DNA from: Symsagittifera roscoffensis
Lineage: Eukaryota > Xenacoelomorpha > Acoela > Convolutidae
Length of the DNA: 64,000 bases
Assembly: GCF_963678635.1 (NCBI RefSeq)
Contig: NC_087062.1
Span: forward strand, 85,524,890-85,588,889
Direction: 5' to 3'
Shown here: piece after piece, positions 20,520 through 32,404 of the stretch
How the letters are laid out: each line of letters opens with the position of its first letter
Numbering within the stretch: the first letter of the stretch is position 1
Made by a program: the position numbers and the translations under genes
The notes under the pieces: model-generated
Told to the model about the DNA's origin: nothing
What the model saw: only the letters and a program-made list of their open reading frames with translations
The model's database searches: none

Positions 20520-21100
20520 TGATGGCTAACAGGTTATACATATATGTGTGCAGAAAAAACACCACAAGATGAGACTAAAAGTGAAAATGGTTCAAGTCAA
20601 GGTGCAACAACATAAGCTAGGTGAAGTATCAATCAACAAGTCAGCTGAAATATAAATCAACCGAAAAGTGCTTGAAGCAATTGAAGAATATAAAACAACT
20701 GAACAATTTTGAAGCAATTTATAACAGACAGTCGAAAAAGTTATTGCTATTTTTATTATGACATAAAATGACGTAACTTTGAAACATATATGCGGGAGGC
20801 GGAAGAGGGGAATGTGTGATTGGACTCGATTTTTTGACCGCGTTCAAACTGTTTCCTTTTGGTAGCTTTTTTTGCAACGTTGTTTTTGGTTGATCATCCG
20901 TTGAAACTTTCTACAATTGCCTTTGGCTCTGACTAAAGTTAATTTTAGAGGAAGCGCGCTTAAAGCAAACGCAAATTTTGGTCAAAAACTGTACTGAAAC
21001 ATTGTTTTTGACTTGTTTCCTATTTTTGTGTGGCGCTTCAGCAGAGCTCAGAAACTTTATTTAGTCTAAATAATTTCTACAAAAACTCTGGTTTTTGTAA
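20520..21100. other. Intergenic, nothing recognised
   Basis: AT-rich DNA with no supported feature. Confidence 0.4.
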
Positions 21101-21104
21101 CCCA

Positions 21105-21240
21105 GGCCATCCTAGCCAACCTAGCCAACCTAGCCAACCTAGCCAACCTAGCCAACCTAGCCAACCTAGCCAATCTAGCCATCCTAGCCAACCTAACCAA
21201 CCTAGCCAACCTAACCAACCTAGCCAACCTAGCCAACCTA
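21105..21240 (+). repeat. 9-bp minisatellite (AGCCAACCT)n, ~15 copies
   Basis: Head-to-tail AGCCAACCT units with a few variants (AGCCATCCT, AACCAACCT, AGCCAATCT). The 9-bp period keeps frames open on both strands (Pro-Ser-Gln on plus, Trp-Leu-Gly on minus), which explains the ORFs seen here. Confidence 0.95.
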
Positions 21241-24200
21241 GGTCCAGTCGTGTCAAGTTGGGAAGCGCAAAGTTTTCAAGCTTGGCCAAAGCCACTTGCG
21301 GAGTTCCCAGATTGGCTGAGCTACGAAGTCGGAAAGTGCTTTTCATCCAATTTTGTACTATTAGTCCATGAAAAAATTCTAATACATAATTCATTTAATT
21401 TTGCAAAACCTTAACTGTAACAAGTTTAAATTTTTTTCTTTGATCATAAATATTGGTGTATTTTCACTAAAAATGAATGTTTTATTGCCAAGACCAGGTC
21501 TATAATGTTCTGATTCCTGAAAATGGGGAAGAACTTTGTATTCGGGTCTGTTTTAGTTTTTTCTTTTTGTTTTCCACGCAAAATCGTGTACCACAACTAA
21601 TGATTGGACTCGATTCAGTGATGTAAGACTATGGACAGAACATTCTGTGCTACTTGCACGGTAACCGGCTACTTTTGTTACAATTCCCATCAATTGAATA
21701 GAAAAAAATCCGAAGACCTTCAGCTTCTTAAAAGTTTTACTTTTTTGCCAAGAAACCGCCAACTGAAGTTTCGAAAACTGATTATTTTGGGTAGTAGGTT
21801 TAAGGCTTAATTAAATAATTTTACATTAGAAAATCTGCACACAAAATTTATTCACTCAAAGTTAGTTTTAGTGCAAAAGCGTCAAAACACTTTTTCTCGA
21901 CCTGGACTCTTTTTTTGAAAATAAATAAACCTGAAGACAAAGTTCCTACCCAGTTTCAGTGATCTAAACTAATCTACTAATAGAAAATTTTCATGCCGTT
22001 TTATGTAGGTTTGAAACTGCATGGAATTTGTATAAATAGTTTTTTTTCGATATATAGAAATTACAACTTTTAAGCGGCTAAAATCGGCAAAAGCAGTAAC
22101 TCTTTCAAATTTCAGTTTTTTAAAGTTAAAAATGTTTAAGCTGATTTTTTTTGAAATTCACACAACAAAAATAGACTGCAAAAAATGTAGTTTTGATAAA
22201 GCATCCACACAAAAAATTCTATTAGAAAAACATTGTTAAACAATTTTAGATAAGACACATTTTTTGGATGCTCTCAATTCATCGGAGTTTTGAGTCCACT
22301 CGTGAAAAGACCTTTGTTTTTCATTCTGTTCTCTGTAATCTACTCGTCACTTCTGAGTCTTTGTAAAAAACCGACTTATGCAAAATTTTTGATACCAAAG
22401 TACTGTAAGTTTTCTTTTTTACTGTGGATATTGTGACAACATATTTTTTCTAGACATTGGAAAGAGCTCAAAATATTTTTTCTTTAAAAGTTAACCTTGA
22501 CATAAGGTCTCAAAAATTTATTCTTAGTCCTCATTCGATAAAACTTTTAGTCGGTTTTTTGAACATAAGCCCACTTTGGCAAAACTGCCTGGTAAAATTT
22601 ATCAGTCTGAAACTGCCGCAACAAGCATCAAAAATCGAATATTTCAAATTCAAAGACATTCCGAAAATCCGTAGAAAAACATTTTGTTGGACTTCCCTCC
22701 AGTATTTTTCAGTGTCACAGAGAAAACAACCGACGTTTCCGGCTGCGACAAAATCACAAATTGACCTCATATAAAAAATTGTATGAGGTGAAAAATTGAA
22801 TATACAAACTTTGAAAGTGACCAATGATGTATGATCTCCTCATAAAACCATTTTATCATTGTTCACTCCGGTACAGCTTCAAGGATCAACCAAAACTCAT
22901 TTAATAATTCATTCTGTGAGTTGATATCTTGCGAAAATCACAAACACACACATACACAGCCTTCTCTGCCCCAGCGAAATTGATCCATGTTACAACAACT
23001 ACAATCAGGAGCCCCAATAGCTTAATGTGGGACTGACATGGTACAGACCTTCAAGTTGTTGTCTTGTTTGTCGCAAAAATAGCTAGTTACACCTTCAATC
23101 ACACTCATAACGGAACCAAAGCACTTTGTTTACAATTTTTAACGATAAAATTTGACATAAAAACGGTTTTTTTTAAAGTTTTTTTTTGAAATATAAAAAC
23201 TTCGGAAAAATTACTTAAGGAGATAATAAGCGAATATCTCAAATTCGCAAACATTCAGAAACAGTTTGAAAGTAAGTGAAAAAACTTGAAAATGTGAAGT
23301 GCCATAACAAATCAAGTATGTTCATGCTGTTTTTTTTGCCACTTTGCCACTTATAGGGATGTTTTTCCAGGTAAGATGACTTTAATCCTAAAGAACATAT
23401 AGATAAATTACTTTTTGAATATTACTTATAATTATCTGTGCAACAATTTTTACAAAAATTTTTTAAAAGTTGATACACTTTTATTTTTATGGAGACTATA
23501 GGTAAAGTTATAAGGTAAATTTTGGTAAGTTAATGCTTACTCAGAATTTTGTTAGCTATTTTCCCCATATTGCAATAGGGGAGAAAATAGTTAACAAGGT
23601 ACAAAATTCGTATATGCTTGACTGTTCAATTCTTTCTTTAGGGAGAGATTCGTTACAGGGAAAATAGTTAAAAGACTGCGAAGACCTGAATGTTCCAACT
23701 GTCTTTTAAGGTTTATGGAGCAGTTATAACATGAAAAAACTAAAAGTTATGAAATAAAATGAATTTTTTTTTCAAATTTGATTTTTTTTGTGAAAATCAT
23801 CCACCCACACAACATAAAATGTACAAATTGATAGATTTCGCTCCTAGTAACAAATCAGTTATGGCAAATAAACTTCCTTCAACCAATTTGGAACGATTTC
23901 TAAGACGGAAGGATTGAATCTCCGTTTACGCGTTAATAGCAATCTTTAAAACTCAATAACTTAACAAAAAATGATCTCAGATAAAATATCTTTTCAAATT
24001 TAAGCTCATGACAAATATACCTTTTGAATGATATAAAAAAATTCCGTCAAAAATGGCTAGTTAAAAAGTTGACATTTGTCCGAAGAAAATAAACTCACCC
24101 CGAGCACAAATGTTCCGTTACTTTCGTTACGAAAGTCGGAACAACAAGATCCACAAGCGCAGTTTTACTTCAAGTATTAAGGGGTTTTAAATATATTTTG

Positions 24201-24818
24201 AGGTTTTTTACTATTCTTTTTTACTTGACGTGCTGACTCAAACATACTTTATTCGATATCACGTTCGATATTACCGGTTTCAAGATAGACCATTTTTGAC
24301 GGATTAGTCTAATTAAAGAAACATGAGAGCTTCTGACTAACTGTTTTGCTAGTGTTTCATTGCAACATTCAAAATAGACAAATCCAATGACATTTATTGA
24401 CTACGAAAACAGATCACAATTTCTTTATTGGTATTATGATTTCGTCATCGGTTAAGTAACTACATAAGCGCACTAAATTGTAACTTTACTTGTTTGGCCT
24501 CATCTCTTATTCATAGAAATTGTTGGTTCAAATTGTTGGATCAACTGAACAATAATTAAACTTATCTTCTTAAATTGGAGCCTCAAAAATTTTGGGAACG
24601 GAAATTTCAAAAAAACTGACATCAATTTATAACCCAGAAAGCTTAAGCATACGCGAACTGATAATAAACTTTGTTCTGGAAATTATTTTGAATATTACCC
24701 AAATCTTTGGAAACTTTGAGAGCTCTACATGAAAAAGGGGTTTTTCAGACTTCGGTTTTTAATAAGAGAGATAATTTTTTTTCAAGTTTCGGTTTCATAA
24801 CAATAAACAGCGTTAACT
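21241..24818. other. Long intergenic stretch with two repeat fragments
   Basis: No gene is supported over 3.5 kb. It holds an inverted family A head at about 21,635-21,690 (ATTCTGTGCTACTTGCACGG) and the second copy of the hairpin repeat at 23,548-23,660 (ATTTTCCCC ... ATTGCAATAGGGGAGAAAAT, then CAAGGTACAAAATTCGTATA). Open frames at 22,457-22,824 on both strands show no domain. Confidence 0.5.
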
Positions 24819-25928
24819 ATGTATTACTCGGATTACTTGAAGCACCTTGGCTGTGGTCCAGCTCTGCCAACTTCGTCCAAGACTGAGTTCCAGTGTTCTA
24901 TTCTGTACTCCATTCAGATCTTCTGGCTCGTCATCGGAGCCATCGGTTGCATCATTCAATCCTACGTTGCTTTCTCTTATCTTTACAGACAATTTGGATC
25001 TCGCACGCCAATAGAAGCACTGATTTTGAGGTACAATCATGGTAGTCAGGTCCCTACAGAAGACAATTATGAATTCAAACAAAATGACTCGGAAAAATGA
25101 AAAAAAAAATGAAAGAACAAAAAACATTCTAAAATTGTTTATAATTTTTTTGGAAAAAAAGCTTCATTGGCAAGGTATCGGAACATGAAGTTTACAAAAC
25201 CAGTTTTTTTTAAAGAAAATAAACTAAGATTAATGTTCCCTCCAAATCATGTTATATAATCAAACTCAAGTTAACAAACACGCAAATTTCTCTTCATCAG
25301 TGTCATAATAGTGCATGGAAAAACATATTTATATTTTAGGGACCCATCTACCATGCTTGTCTCGATTTGGAGTCTATCCATTTTCGATCTGTTTTGTTGT
25401 TTTGGGTTATTTTCCACTGCCTTTATACATTTACTGCCGCCCTACGAAAAGCAATTAAATTGCGTTGTTGGTAAAATTTTTGGACCATTTTATCAATATG
25501 GTCTACTTCTCATGATTTTACTGCTCGCTGCGAACAGATTTTACGCCATTTGTCGGCCAGTTTTGTATGACCTTTTCTTCTCAGAATACAAAATAAAAAT
25601 ATACTCAGTCACGATTCTTGTGATATGTCTTTTAATATCTTTAGGACAAACAATGACAAGTTGCATTTTCAAGGACCAATTTGTTAGTTTTGTCGACCAT
25701 CTTTATAAATACATTGCGCTTTCCTTCTACCTTTTGTTCAATATTCCTGTTTTGGTTCTGATTATAACATTATACTTGCGAATTCAGGTTAAATTTCGAA
25801 GACGAATTGAGGAAGATGAGCAAATGAGTTTTATAACAGGCAATATTTCTGTAGAAACAAGTGTTATATCTTTTATTTTTCTGGAAGGTTCTCTCTACAA
25901 ATCTTCTTTTTGGCTCGATCTCTATTAA
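24819..25928 (+). CDS. Rhodopsin-like 7TM receptor, 3' end not found (TM1-TM5 visible)
   Basis: Exon 1 runs 24,819-25,030 and exon 2 starts at 25,340. The 309-bp intron has GTACAA..TTTTAG ends and phases match (AG|G, Arg71). Exon 1 gives an N-terminus and TM1 (IFWLVIGAIGCIIQSYVAF). Exon 2 gives TM2 (SIWSLSIFDLFCCFGLF), the conserved Cys before TM3 (LNCVVGKIFG), TM3 ending ANRFYAICRPV in the DRY position, TM4 (VTILVICLLISLGQT), TM5 (FYLLFNIPVLVLIITLYL) and a basic loop (VKFRRRIEEDE). The annotated end is the frame's stop. TM6 and TM7 are absent and probably lie on an exon within or beyond the N gap; candidate donors are CAG|GTTAAA (25,788) and AAG|GTTCTC (25,887). The ligand is unknown. Asn for Asp in DRY is unusual for chordate receptors but common in divergent invertebrate families. 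Confidence 0.75.
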
Positions 25929-25989
25929 AAAAATGGACTCTGAATCATTGTTGTAGTTAGCGCTATTTGGTTTTTTCTAACGTTTTTAT

Positions 25990-26110
25990 GCATCAGACTT
26001 CGATACCGGTTGCTGTGCAAGTAGCACAGAATGTTCCAGCAAAATTAATTAATGCACCGCCAAAAAAAAATCCATTTTAGCAGGTGGTGTGACAAGAAAA
26101 TTATACAATG
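25990..26110 (+). mobile_element. Family A head fragment
   Basis: GGTTGCTGTGCAAGTAGCAC, AGAATGTTCC and GGTGGTGTGACAAGAAAATTAT match the family head. It lies immediately 3' of the second receptor exon. Confidence 0.6.
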
Positions 26111-26248
26111 GTGTAGAAAGTCAGTGGATTATACTAAATTGGTTTATCAAATTGAAAAAAAATATATTGACAAAACTAGAAAAAATATATATTCTAAAAT
26201 TTTGATTGCTCTATTCGCTTAAAATTAGACCCCCCCCCTTAGGGATTT

Positions 26249-26448
26249 NNNNNNNNNNNNNNNNNNNNNNNNNNNNNNNNNNNNNNNNNNNNNNNNNNNN
26301 NNNNNNNNNNNNNNNNNNNNNNNNNNNNNNNNNNNNNNNNNNNNNNNNNNNNNNNNNNNNNNNNNNNNNNNNNNNNNNNNNNNNNNNNNNNNNNNNNNNN
26401 NNNNNNNNNNNNNNNNNNNNNNNNNNNNNNNNNNNNNNNNNNNNNNNN
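26249..26448. other. Assembly gap (200 N)
   Basis: Exactly 200 unknown bases, a conventional size for a gap of unknown length. It may hide the receptor's last exon(s). A C-run precedes the gap (26,231-26,238) and a long G-run follows it at 26,580. Confidence 1.
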
Positions 26449-27887
26449 CTTAAACAATGGAACGGGGCCCATTTTAGACCCGGTCGGGCGAAGCAAAGAA
26501 TCAAAGGAGGTGGATTGAATTGAGATTCACCGAAGAATTGAATTGTACTGGGCGACAAAGAAGCAGAGCAATGAAGGCGGGGGGGGGGGGGGGGGTTGGG
26601 TGCTTGCGGTGGTATGCAGTGCATTGTCGAAACAGGCTGTGAAGCGAAACTAGATAGATAATAGTAAGCATTGTTGTGGATAGTTTGTATGATTTTATTA
26701 ATAAGGTGGCGATTGATTTAATAGCCTCAAAGTAACAATGGTCGCATTGTTTCACTAATGAACACACAAGGTTAGCAGAATTGGCATCATTGACCTGTTA
26801 TTATACCGGTTATAATATTGGGCTAATTAACTAGAACAACTCAGGGAATTCTAACTGAGACTCTTTATGCAAGTAGCTTTTGGGGGTAAATTAACCCACA
26901 TAAAGGTCTTCAAATTAACCCACCGAAGATCCCCACATATTAACCCACCTTTCCAATCTTCTCTTCACCGTCAATATCAACTTTTTGACAAATATTCTAC
27001 CAGTTTCTTTACACCACCCCCCCCCCCCCTCTCCCCCACTTCTTGTTCGACTAATTGATTTTCATTACCCGCGCGTTAACGTTTCTGTTCGATTAGATTT
27101 CTCCCATTACAATTTTGCAAACAAGTACTGACAAGTTAAAATTGATGCTTTCCTAGGCGGGCTAAATTGGATAAATGCGCCCGCACTAACTTGTCAATTA
27201 TCTTCTCACTTTTCCTGATGGCTTCCGGGAAAACCTGTTTAATAGACAGGATGAGAAAGTGCTGCTAATGGGATGAGGAGCAAATGAGTTTATTTTAAAA
27301 TTGATTTTCACTTTGCTTTGGGTTGAATTAATTTTAAATTAAATTAGTTCCCCGCCTCGCAGTGCTATTAAGGCGGTCTCATCTCCCCTTTCGTGTTTTT
27401 TCTCCCATTTCCGTGTTTTGTTCGGCGGCGGCGGCGGTTTTCTCGATCACCCTGTTTTTGTACCGGCCGAGTTTGTTATGTGATTCAAACAGGAGGCTGA
27501 AATTTCACTTTTCAATTCACCCCAATTCAAATCGCCCCCTTTCTTCCTTTCATTCTTCTTTCCTCTTCTCTCTGTTTTCTTCAATTCCCACTGGCCAAAA
27601 AAGTATCCAATTAATTCATCTGTTTATCACCACATGAAAGCGAATATAATATCGCTTAGTTATTATATAGCAAATCACCCTTTAAAGATGCTAACTGATT
27701 ATCATTAAGAAAATAAAATAAAAACACAACTATTTCCCTGATTCAGATTTTTTTCCATTATTGTAACATTTCTTGCACTTGCAGTTTTCAAAATACCGTT
27801 ACATCCACAGTCTGCCAAAAATTGTCCTCAAATCTTACTGAAAACATTTCTTTCTGAAACGCACTTGTAAACTCAAAGTCAAACGAG
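26449..27887. other. Snail upstream region; no gene
   Basis: It contains a G-run (about 26,580-26,595), repeated TTAACCCAC motifs (26,890-26,950), a C-run (27,017-27,028), a GC-richer patch with five GGC repeats (27,424-27,438) and ETS-like cores (TTTCCTGAT, CTTCCGG, ACAGGATG near 27,212-27,255). A TTGCAG acceptor-like site at about 27,779-27,784 could mark the 5' end of the coding exon by cis- or trans-splicing. Frames here encode nothing recognisable. Confidence 0.45.
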
Positions 27888-29960
27888 ATGCCCAAAATAT
27901 TCAGACCTTGGGAAGACAATTCTGTAAAAGTTAGCCCAAATAATTGGCCTTTCAAACCAGAGGCAAGATTATGCGCAACTGATTGTTCGCCCAAAATCAC
28001 ATCTGAAAAAACCTTGTTGAACAATTTGGAGGAAAATTTTCGAAACAACTCGGTTTTGATGGAACAGAATCACCTGAACCAACAACTCTGTGACTATTAT
28101 AATTTTCTTTGCCTGCAATCACTTTCCGTGAGCAATTCAACACTCTTTGCTACTTCTCCGAATCACCCGAGTTACAAAAAACGAGTGAATTTTCATCAAA
28201 GTCTCCCGTTCGGCCTAACAGCCGAGCTAATTTCATCAAATATTGACCGCTTTCAACGTTCTAACGCGCATCAAAACATTATTCTAAACAATAACAATAA
28301 CAATAACAGCAGCAGTAAAAACAGCATCAACAAAGTCAACAGAGGAAAAGATTCTCAAATTTTGCCCAATTTTCGTAGTCGCGATAGCTGCAATTGGGAA
28401 ATTAAGGAAAACAGAAGGGGGGACATTTTGCGGACTCATGAAATTGCAGAGGATCTTTGTGGATCAGGGGGGCTGATGGCAAGAGAAATGAGTCATAATC
28501 TTCATCAACGGGGGGAGAAGGGAAACGCCCATGAAGACAAAACTAGTGAGCACAAATATTGATGCATTTATATTGATGCATAATATATATATGAATTTGG
28601 ATTTTAAAAAAAACATGGAAAACCCGTTATTTAATTTCAAATTTGGTATTTTACCGTTTTGTTGTAGTTTTGTGCATGAAATCATTTGACTCGAAATCTC
28701 ACGGCATTTTTCTAGTCTCATTTATGTTTCAATTATTTTTATATCTTGAATATCTTAAAATCTCCATATCCTGATTCAAATCGAAGTATTAAAAAAATCG
28801 TATTTCAAAAAAGTACCTTCATAACAAGTTTTTTTTATGTTTGTTTCTTTTTAGAGCACGGACAGTGGGAGAGGGGAGTTGCAACAAGAGGAATTATGGA
28901 TGGTGACGACTTGATTTCCGGGAAATGTGCGGCGGGGGTGCAATATCAGTTGCCGCAGTCGGGGGGACTACAGCAGCAGGGAGAGAAGAGAGTGTTCAGC
29001 TGTAAAGTGTGTGGAAAGACCTACAGTTCATTAGGGGCTCTGAAGATGCACATAAGGACTCATACTCTTCCTTGCAAGTGTCATTTGTGTGGGAAGGCAT
29101 TTTCCAGACCCTGGCTGCTCCAAGGCCACATCAGGTACAGGGGTTCAGTTTTTTGGCGCTTAATAACTTCACTCACAAAATATTAGCGGTTATGAGTGGT
29201 TTTTGGCCAAAATTTGAGGGTTTTTATTAGTTTTTTAAGTGTAAAACGCTCATTATTTCAAACAGGACCAATCACAAGCCAACCGATTGAATCGACCATT
29301 CTGAAATTTAATTTTGAGCCGAACCTGCTTAAGAACGACTGAAAACCTTCAAATTTTCCTAAAAATTGGACTTAAATCTCAACTTGAGTATTGTACAAAT
29401 AAGTAATCAAAAACTCTCTTTGCTGAAAAAGTTTTTGGTATAAACTAGAAAAATAAAGAGTCGCTTAAGATTCAGTTTACAACTATTAAAGATGTATATG
29501 GGTTACTTTTTCAGTAGTAGTATATAAACCAACCGAATGAATAAAAGGTACCAACCAACTGAACCAGCCACAAACAGCCGAGCAGTTGCTTAATAGTTAT
29601 GTAACATTTACGAAAACCATGCTAGTTTCTACAAAAATGACATAATTTTTAGTTGGTTATCTCAAACTACTTTTCAGGACTCACACAGGTGAGAAGCCAT
29701 TTGTGTGCAGCCAGTGCGACAGGGCATTTGCAGACAGGAGTAACTTAAGAGCTCATCTGCAGACCCACGAGGACAAAAAGAGGTTCATCTGCAAGGAGAA
29801 GGAGTGCGGCAAGAGCTTCTCACGCGCATCCCTCCTCGACAAGCACACGTGCACTGCGAACACTTCTACAAGTGCTCACAGTGCAATTGCTGTTGCACCG
29901 CTAAACTGCACCCTTGCTGCATCGCCAAATTGCGTCTTTTCACGAGAGAATGCTCCGTAA
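27888..29960 (+). CDS. Snail-family C2H2 zinc-finger transcription factor, 406 aa, three exons
   Basis: Exons are 27,888-28,545, 28,855-29,134 and 29,678-29,960, with introns of 309 bp (GTGAGC..TTTTAG) and 543 bp (GTACAG..TTTCAG). Phases match and the total is 1,221 nt. An in-frame stop at 27,855 precedes ATG 27,888. Four fingers sit at the C-terminus: [57 protein letters not shown] and [38 protein letters not shown] and [19 protein letters not shown] are diagnostic of Snail rather than Scratch. The Arg codon before THTGEKPF is split by intron 2. The ~220-residue N-terminus has an Asn tract and a basic region and begins MPKIF, only faintly like the SNAG repressor motif. The last finger has Cys-x4-Cys and a shortened HTC end, unlike the usual C2HC. 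A nuclear DNA-binding repressor role is inferred from the family. Confidence 0.93.
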
Positions 29961-30699
29961 TGTGTAAATCATAAGCGTCACTGCAAAAGAAAACAGCCTA
30001 AATATCAAATTAAAAATCAGTTTTTGTATAATTTAATTTATAAAACTTATATTATTTAATTTTCTGTTAGTAATTTGAAGCAAAAATTTTTCAAAGCTGT
30101 TTTCATTTAATTGAGCCATATTTTAGCAGCTGAGTCATTATCCGTTATATGATGAGCAATAACCGTGATGTGATGTATAAATGCTACAAAAAAGCGACTT
30201 CTTTTTTCTTCTAATCTTGTTTATTTTTCGCAAAACTCAGGATTTGGACGTTTAAATTGTTACATAATACCCTGCCATTTTCAATTCTACATCATTCTAA
30301 ATATGCGCGGAGAGATGTGAAAGCTCTGAGATTTTACTAAAGATATGTGCTAACTAAAGCTCTGAGATGTTTTGGGAACAGACCATTTGGTCAAAAGACC
30401 TTCTCTCATGCTTCACTCTGGGATAAAGTGATTACCGATATCTTTTACTAATTTGTGAGCCTGATAACCTTTTATTATGATTTTTATGTTAATTATGAAT
30501 ATGATTAATACTAAAAAAATTACAAATCAATTGGTTTTCACTTTTTCTTTTGTTTCACGTTCTCAAAAATAAATTGTTGGTGCAAATTTCCCTTAAGTGT
30601 CCTCAAATTTTGTCCCAACATGGCCAAATTTTATCAAAAACCTCTGAGTTGCATAAGATGCGTTATAATATGAAAACAATTACACAAGTTCATATCGAA
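29961..30699. other. Snail 3' flank, nothing recognised
   Basis: AT-rich. TTATTTAATTT near 30,050 may serve in 3' end formation, but there is no clean AATAAA close to the stop. Confidence 0.4.
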
Positions 30700-31310
30700 A
30701 AAACATATTACTTTTCGCGATTGGTCTCCGACGAGAATGTTCCGACATAGAGTTAAAAGATACAAAAAAAATTGTTTTTTTTTTCTTCTAATTTTGGTCA
30801 TTTTTCTGCGTGGTGTGATAAAATTATCTGAAAGCATAATCGACAGTCACAGTAAGAAAAAGCAATTGGAAAACAGCCAGTTAAAATTCAAACTGTTTCG
30901 AAAATTTCTATACAGAAAGTGAAAGACTCAAGTTAAGCATAGATAAGCGTTTGCAAGCTTGCAGGCTGACCACATTAGCTTAAAATGGGGCGCAAAACTG
31001 AAATTTTCAAACTGGTTTTTCCTGACAGTAAGAAGATTTTTTCCAAATTTTTTAATGTCGATTAAATTATGGCTTAAAAAGATATAACATTCGTTCCATG
31101 TTGATGATTATTTGTGGTACCTGATTTTGTGTAGAAAGAAAAAAAACTGAAAAAACTATTTTGGAGATAAAAAACATATAATTTAATTGCGTAGTTTTAA
31201 AAATATATTCTAAAAAGTAAAAAATTAAAGCACACTCGAATTCAAAGTTACTCCACTTTTTTAAAAACTAAAACAGACCCGAATACAAAGTTTCTCCACA
31301 TTTGTCAAAA
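30700..31310 (+). mobile_element. Family A repeat, near-complete copy
   Basis: Head (GAGAATGTTCCGACATAGAG), TTTCTGCGTGGTGTGATAAA, ATCGACAGTCACAG, CTGGTTTTTCCTGACAGTAAG, ATTTGTGGTACCTGATTTTG and the tail ACTCCACTTTTTTAAAAAC follow in family order. The CTTGCTCGC middle block is replaced by a GCAAGCTTGCAG palindrome near 30,950. Confidence 0.6.
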
Positions 31311-31600
31311 GGTCAGATCACAAAAAGTAGCAGGTTCATGTGCGAGTAGCACATAAATAAAATTCCACCACATTCTTCAAAAGTTTTGGAGATTAAAATT
31401 ATATATTTTAAATGTGTATTTAAAATATGGTTTTTAAAAAGATATTTTAAAAAGTAAAAAACTAAAACACACCCGAATACAAAATTCCTCCACATTTTTT
31501 AAAACGTCGGCTCGCAAAGAATTGCAGGTTGATGTGCAAGTAGCACAGAAAGTTCCACCACAATCATGAAAAAATTTTGGAGATAAACAATATATATTTT
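31159..31600 (+). repeat. Local tandem of family A tail plus head, ~190-225 bp period
   Basis: TTTTGGAGAT(A/T)AA recurs at 31,159, 31,384 and 31,574. Each unit runs through CACACCCGAATACAAA, TCCACATTTTTT and a head-like AGCAGGTTGATGTGCAAGTAGCACA, AGTTCCACCAC. A tail is therefore joined to a following head, as expected of a tandemly arranged element. Confidence 0.55.
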
Positions 31601-32404
31601 GAATGTGTAACAGTTGTTGTGTGGTAGGATGAAGGAAAAGACAAAACAAAGAAAAAGAGAAAGCAGATATATGGTTTTTTTGACTTCCCTAAAACATGTC
31701 CTAATCAACTAGAACATATCGGAGTTTGATAAATTTTTCCGCGCAGCTAACTTCCTCGGCTTGATGGATTTTATCTAACTTTTCCTCAAAGAAATTAGTT
31801 TTCTTTAGTTTTTTAGTCTTTGCATGGACGTTTTACTAATTTTGCGCTATCTAGCAAATGTAAGCCAATTTTTGATAGTAAGAGAAAAACATATGACATT
31901 TTTTGCAAACACAGAGAAAAAATGTAGTTTTTGTTTTTTGTGTTGTATTTTTCATTTGCAAGTAGTAGTCCCCTATACGTCGGTTTCATTTTGAATTTTG
32001 GTCAACCATTGTCAATCTTTTGTATTTTCTTAAGAAAAATTTCTATAAAACAGATAATTAGCCAATTTGAGCCATTAAAATAGGCTATTGAAAGCTTGCT
32101 CGCTCGCTTTATTCGCTCAATTTAAGACAAAAAACCAAAAACTTTGAACCGGTTTTTCTGGACACTGAGAATTTTTTTAATGTCAGTTCAATCACGGCTG
32201 TAAAAGTTTCAATATCAAAAATCATTCAACTCTCTCCGACGATTATTTGTGGTGAAGATTTTTTTCATTCATTAGCCGCACGCTGAGTAAAGCTGAGAAA
32301 TAAAAATTTATAAATTTACAACCTGAGATGTTGATACGATTAGGATAAAATCTGTCACGATAATAATAGTATAAAATTAGGATAAAATATATTCCTGGTT
32401 AATA
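31601..32404. other. Intergenic with a family A middle segment at 32,085-32,270
   Basis: CTTGCTCGCTCGCTTTATTC, AACCGGTTTTTCTGGACACTG, AATCACGGCTGTAAAAGTTTC and GATTATTTGTGGTGAAG match the middle of family A. The remainder shows nothing recognisable. Confidence 0.5.

Noticed and set aside
21030-21394. Pro-Ser-Gln and Trp-Leu-Gly repeat proteins on the two strands
   Set aside because: Both derive from a 9-bp minisatellite in intergenic DNA, with no other coding support.
22457-22824. Overlapping ORFs of 105 and 97 aa on opposite strands
   Set aside because: No domain on either strand and no neighbouring exon signals; consistent with chance.
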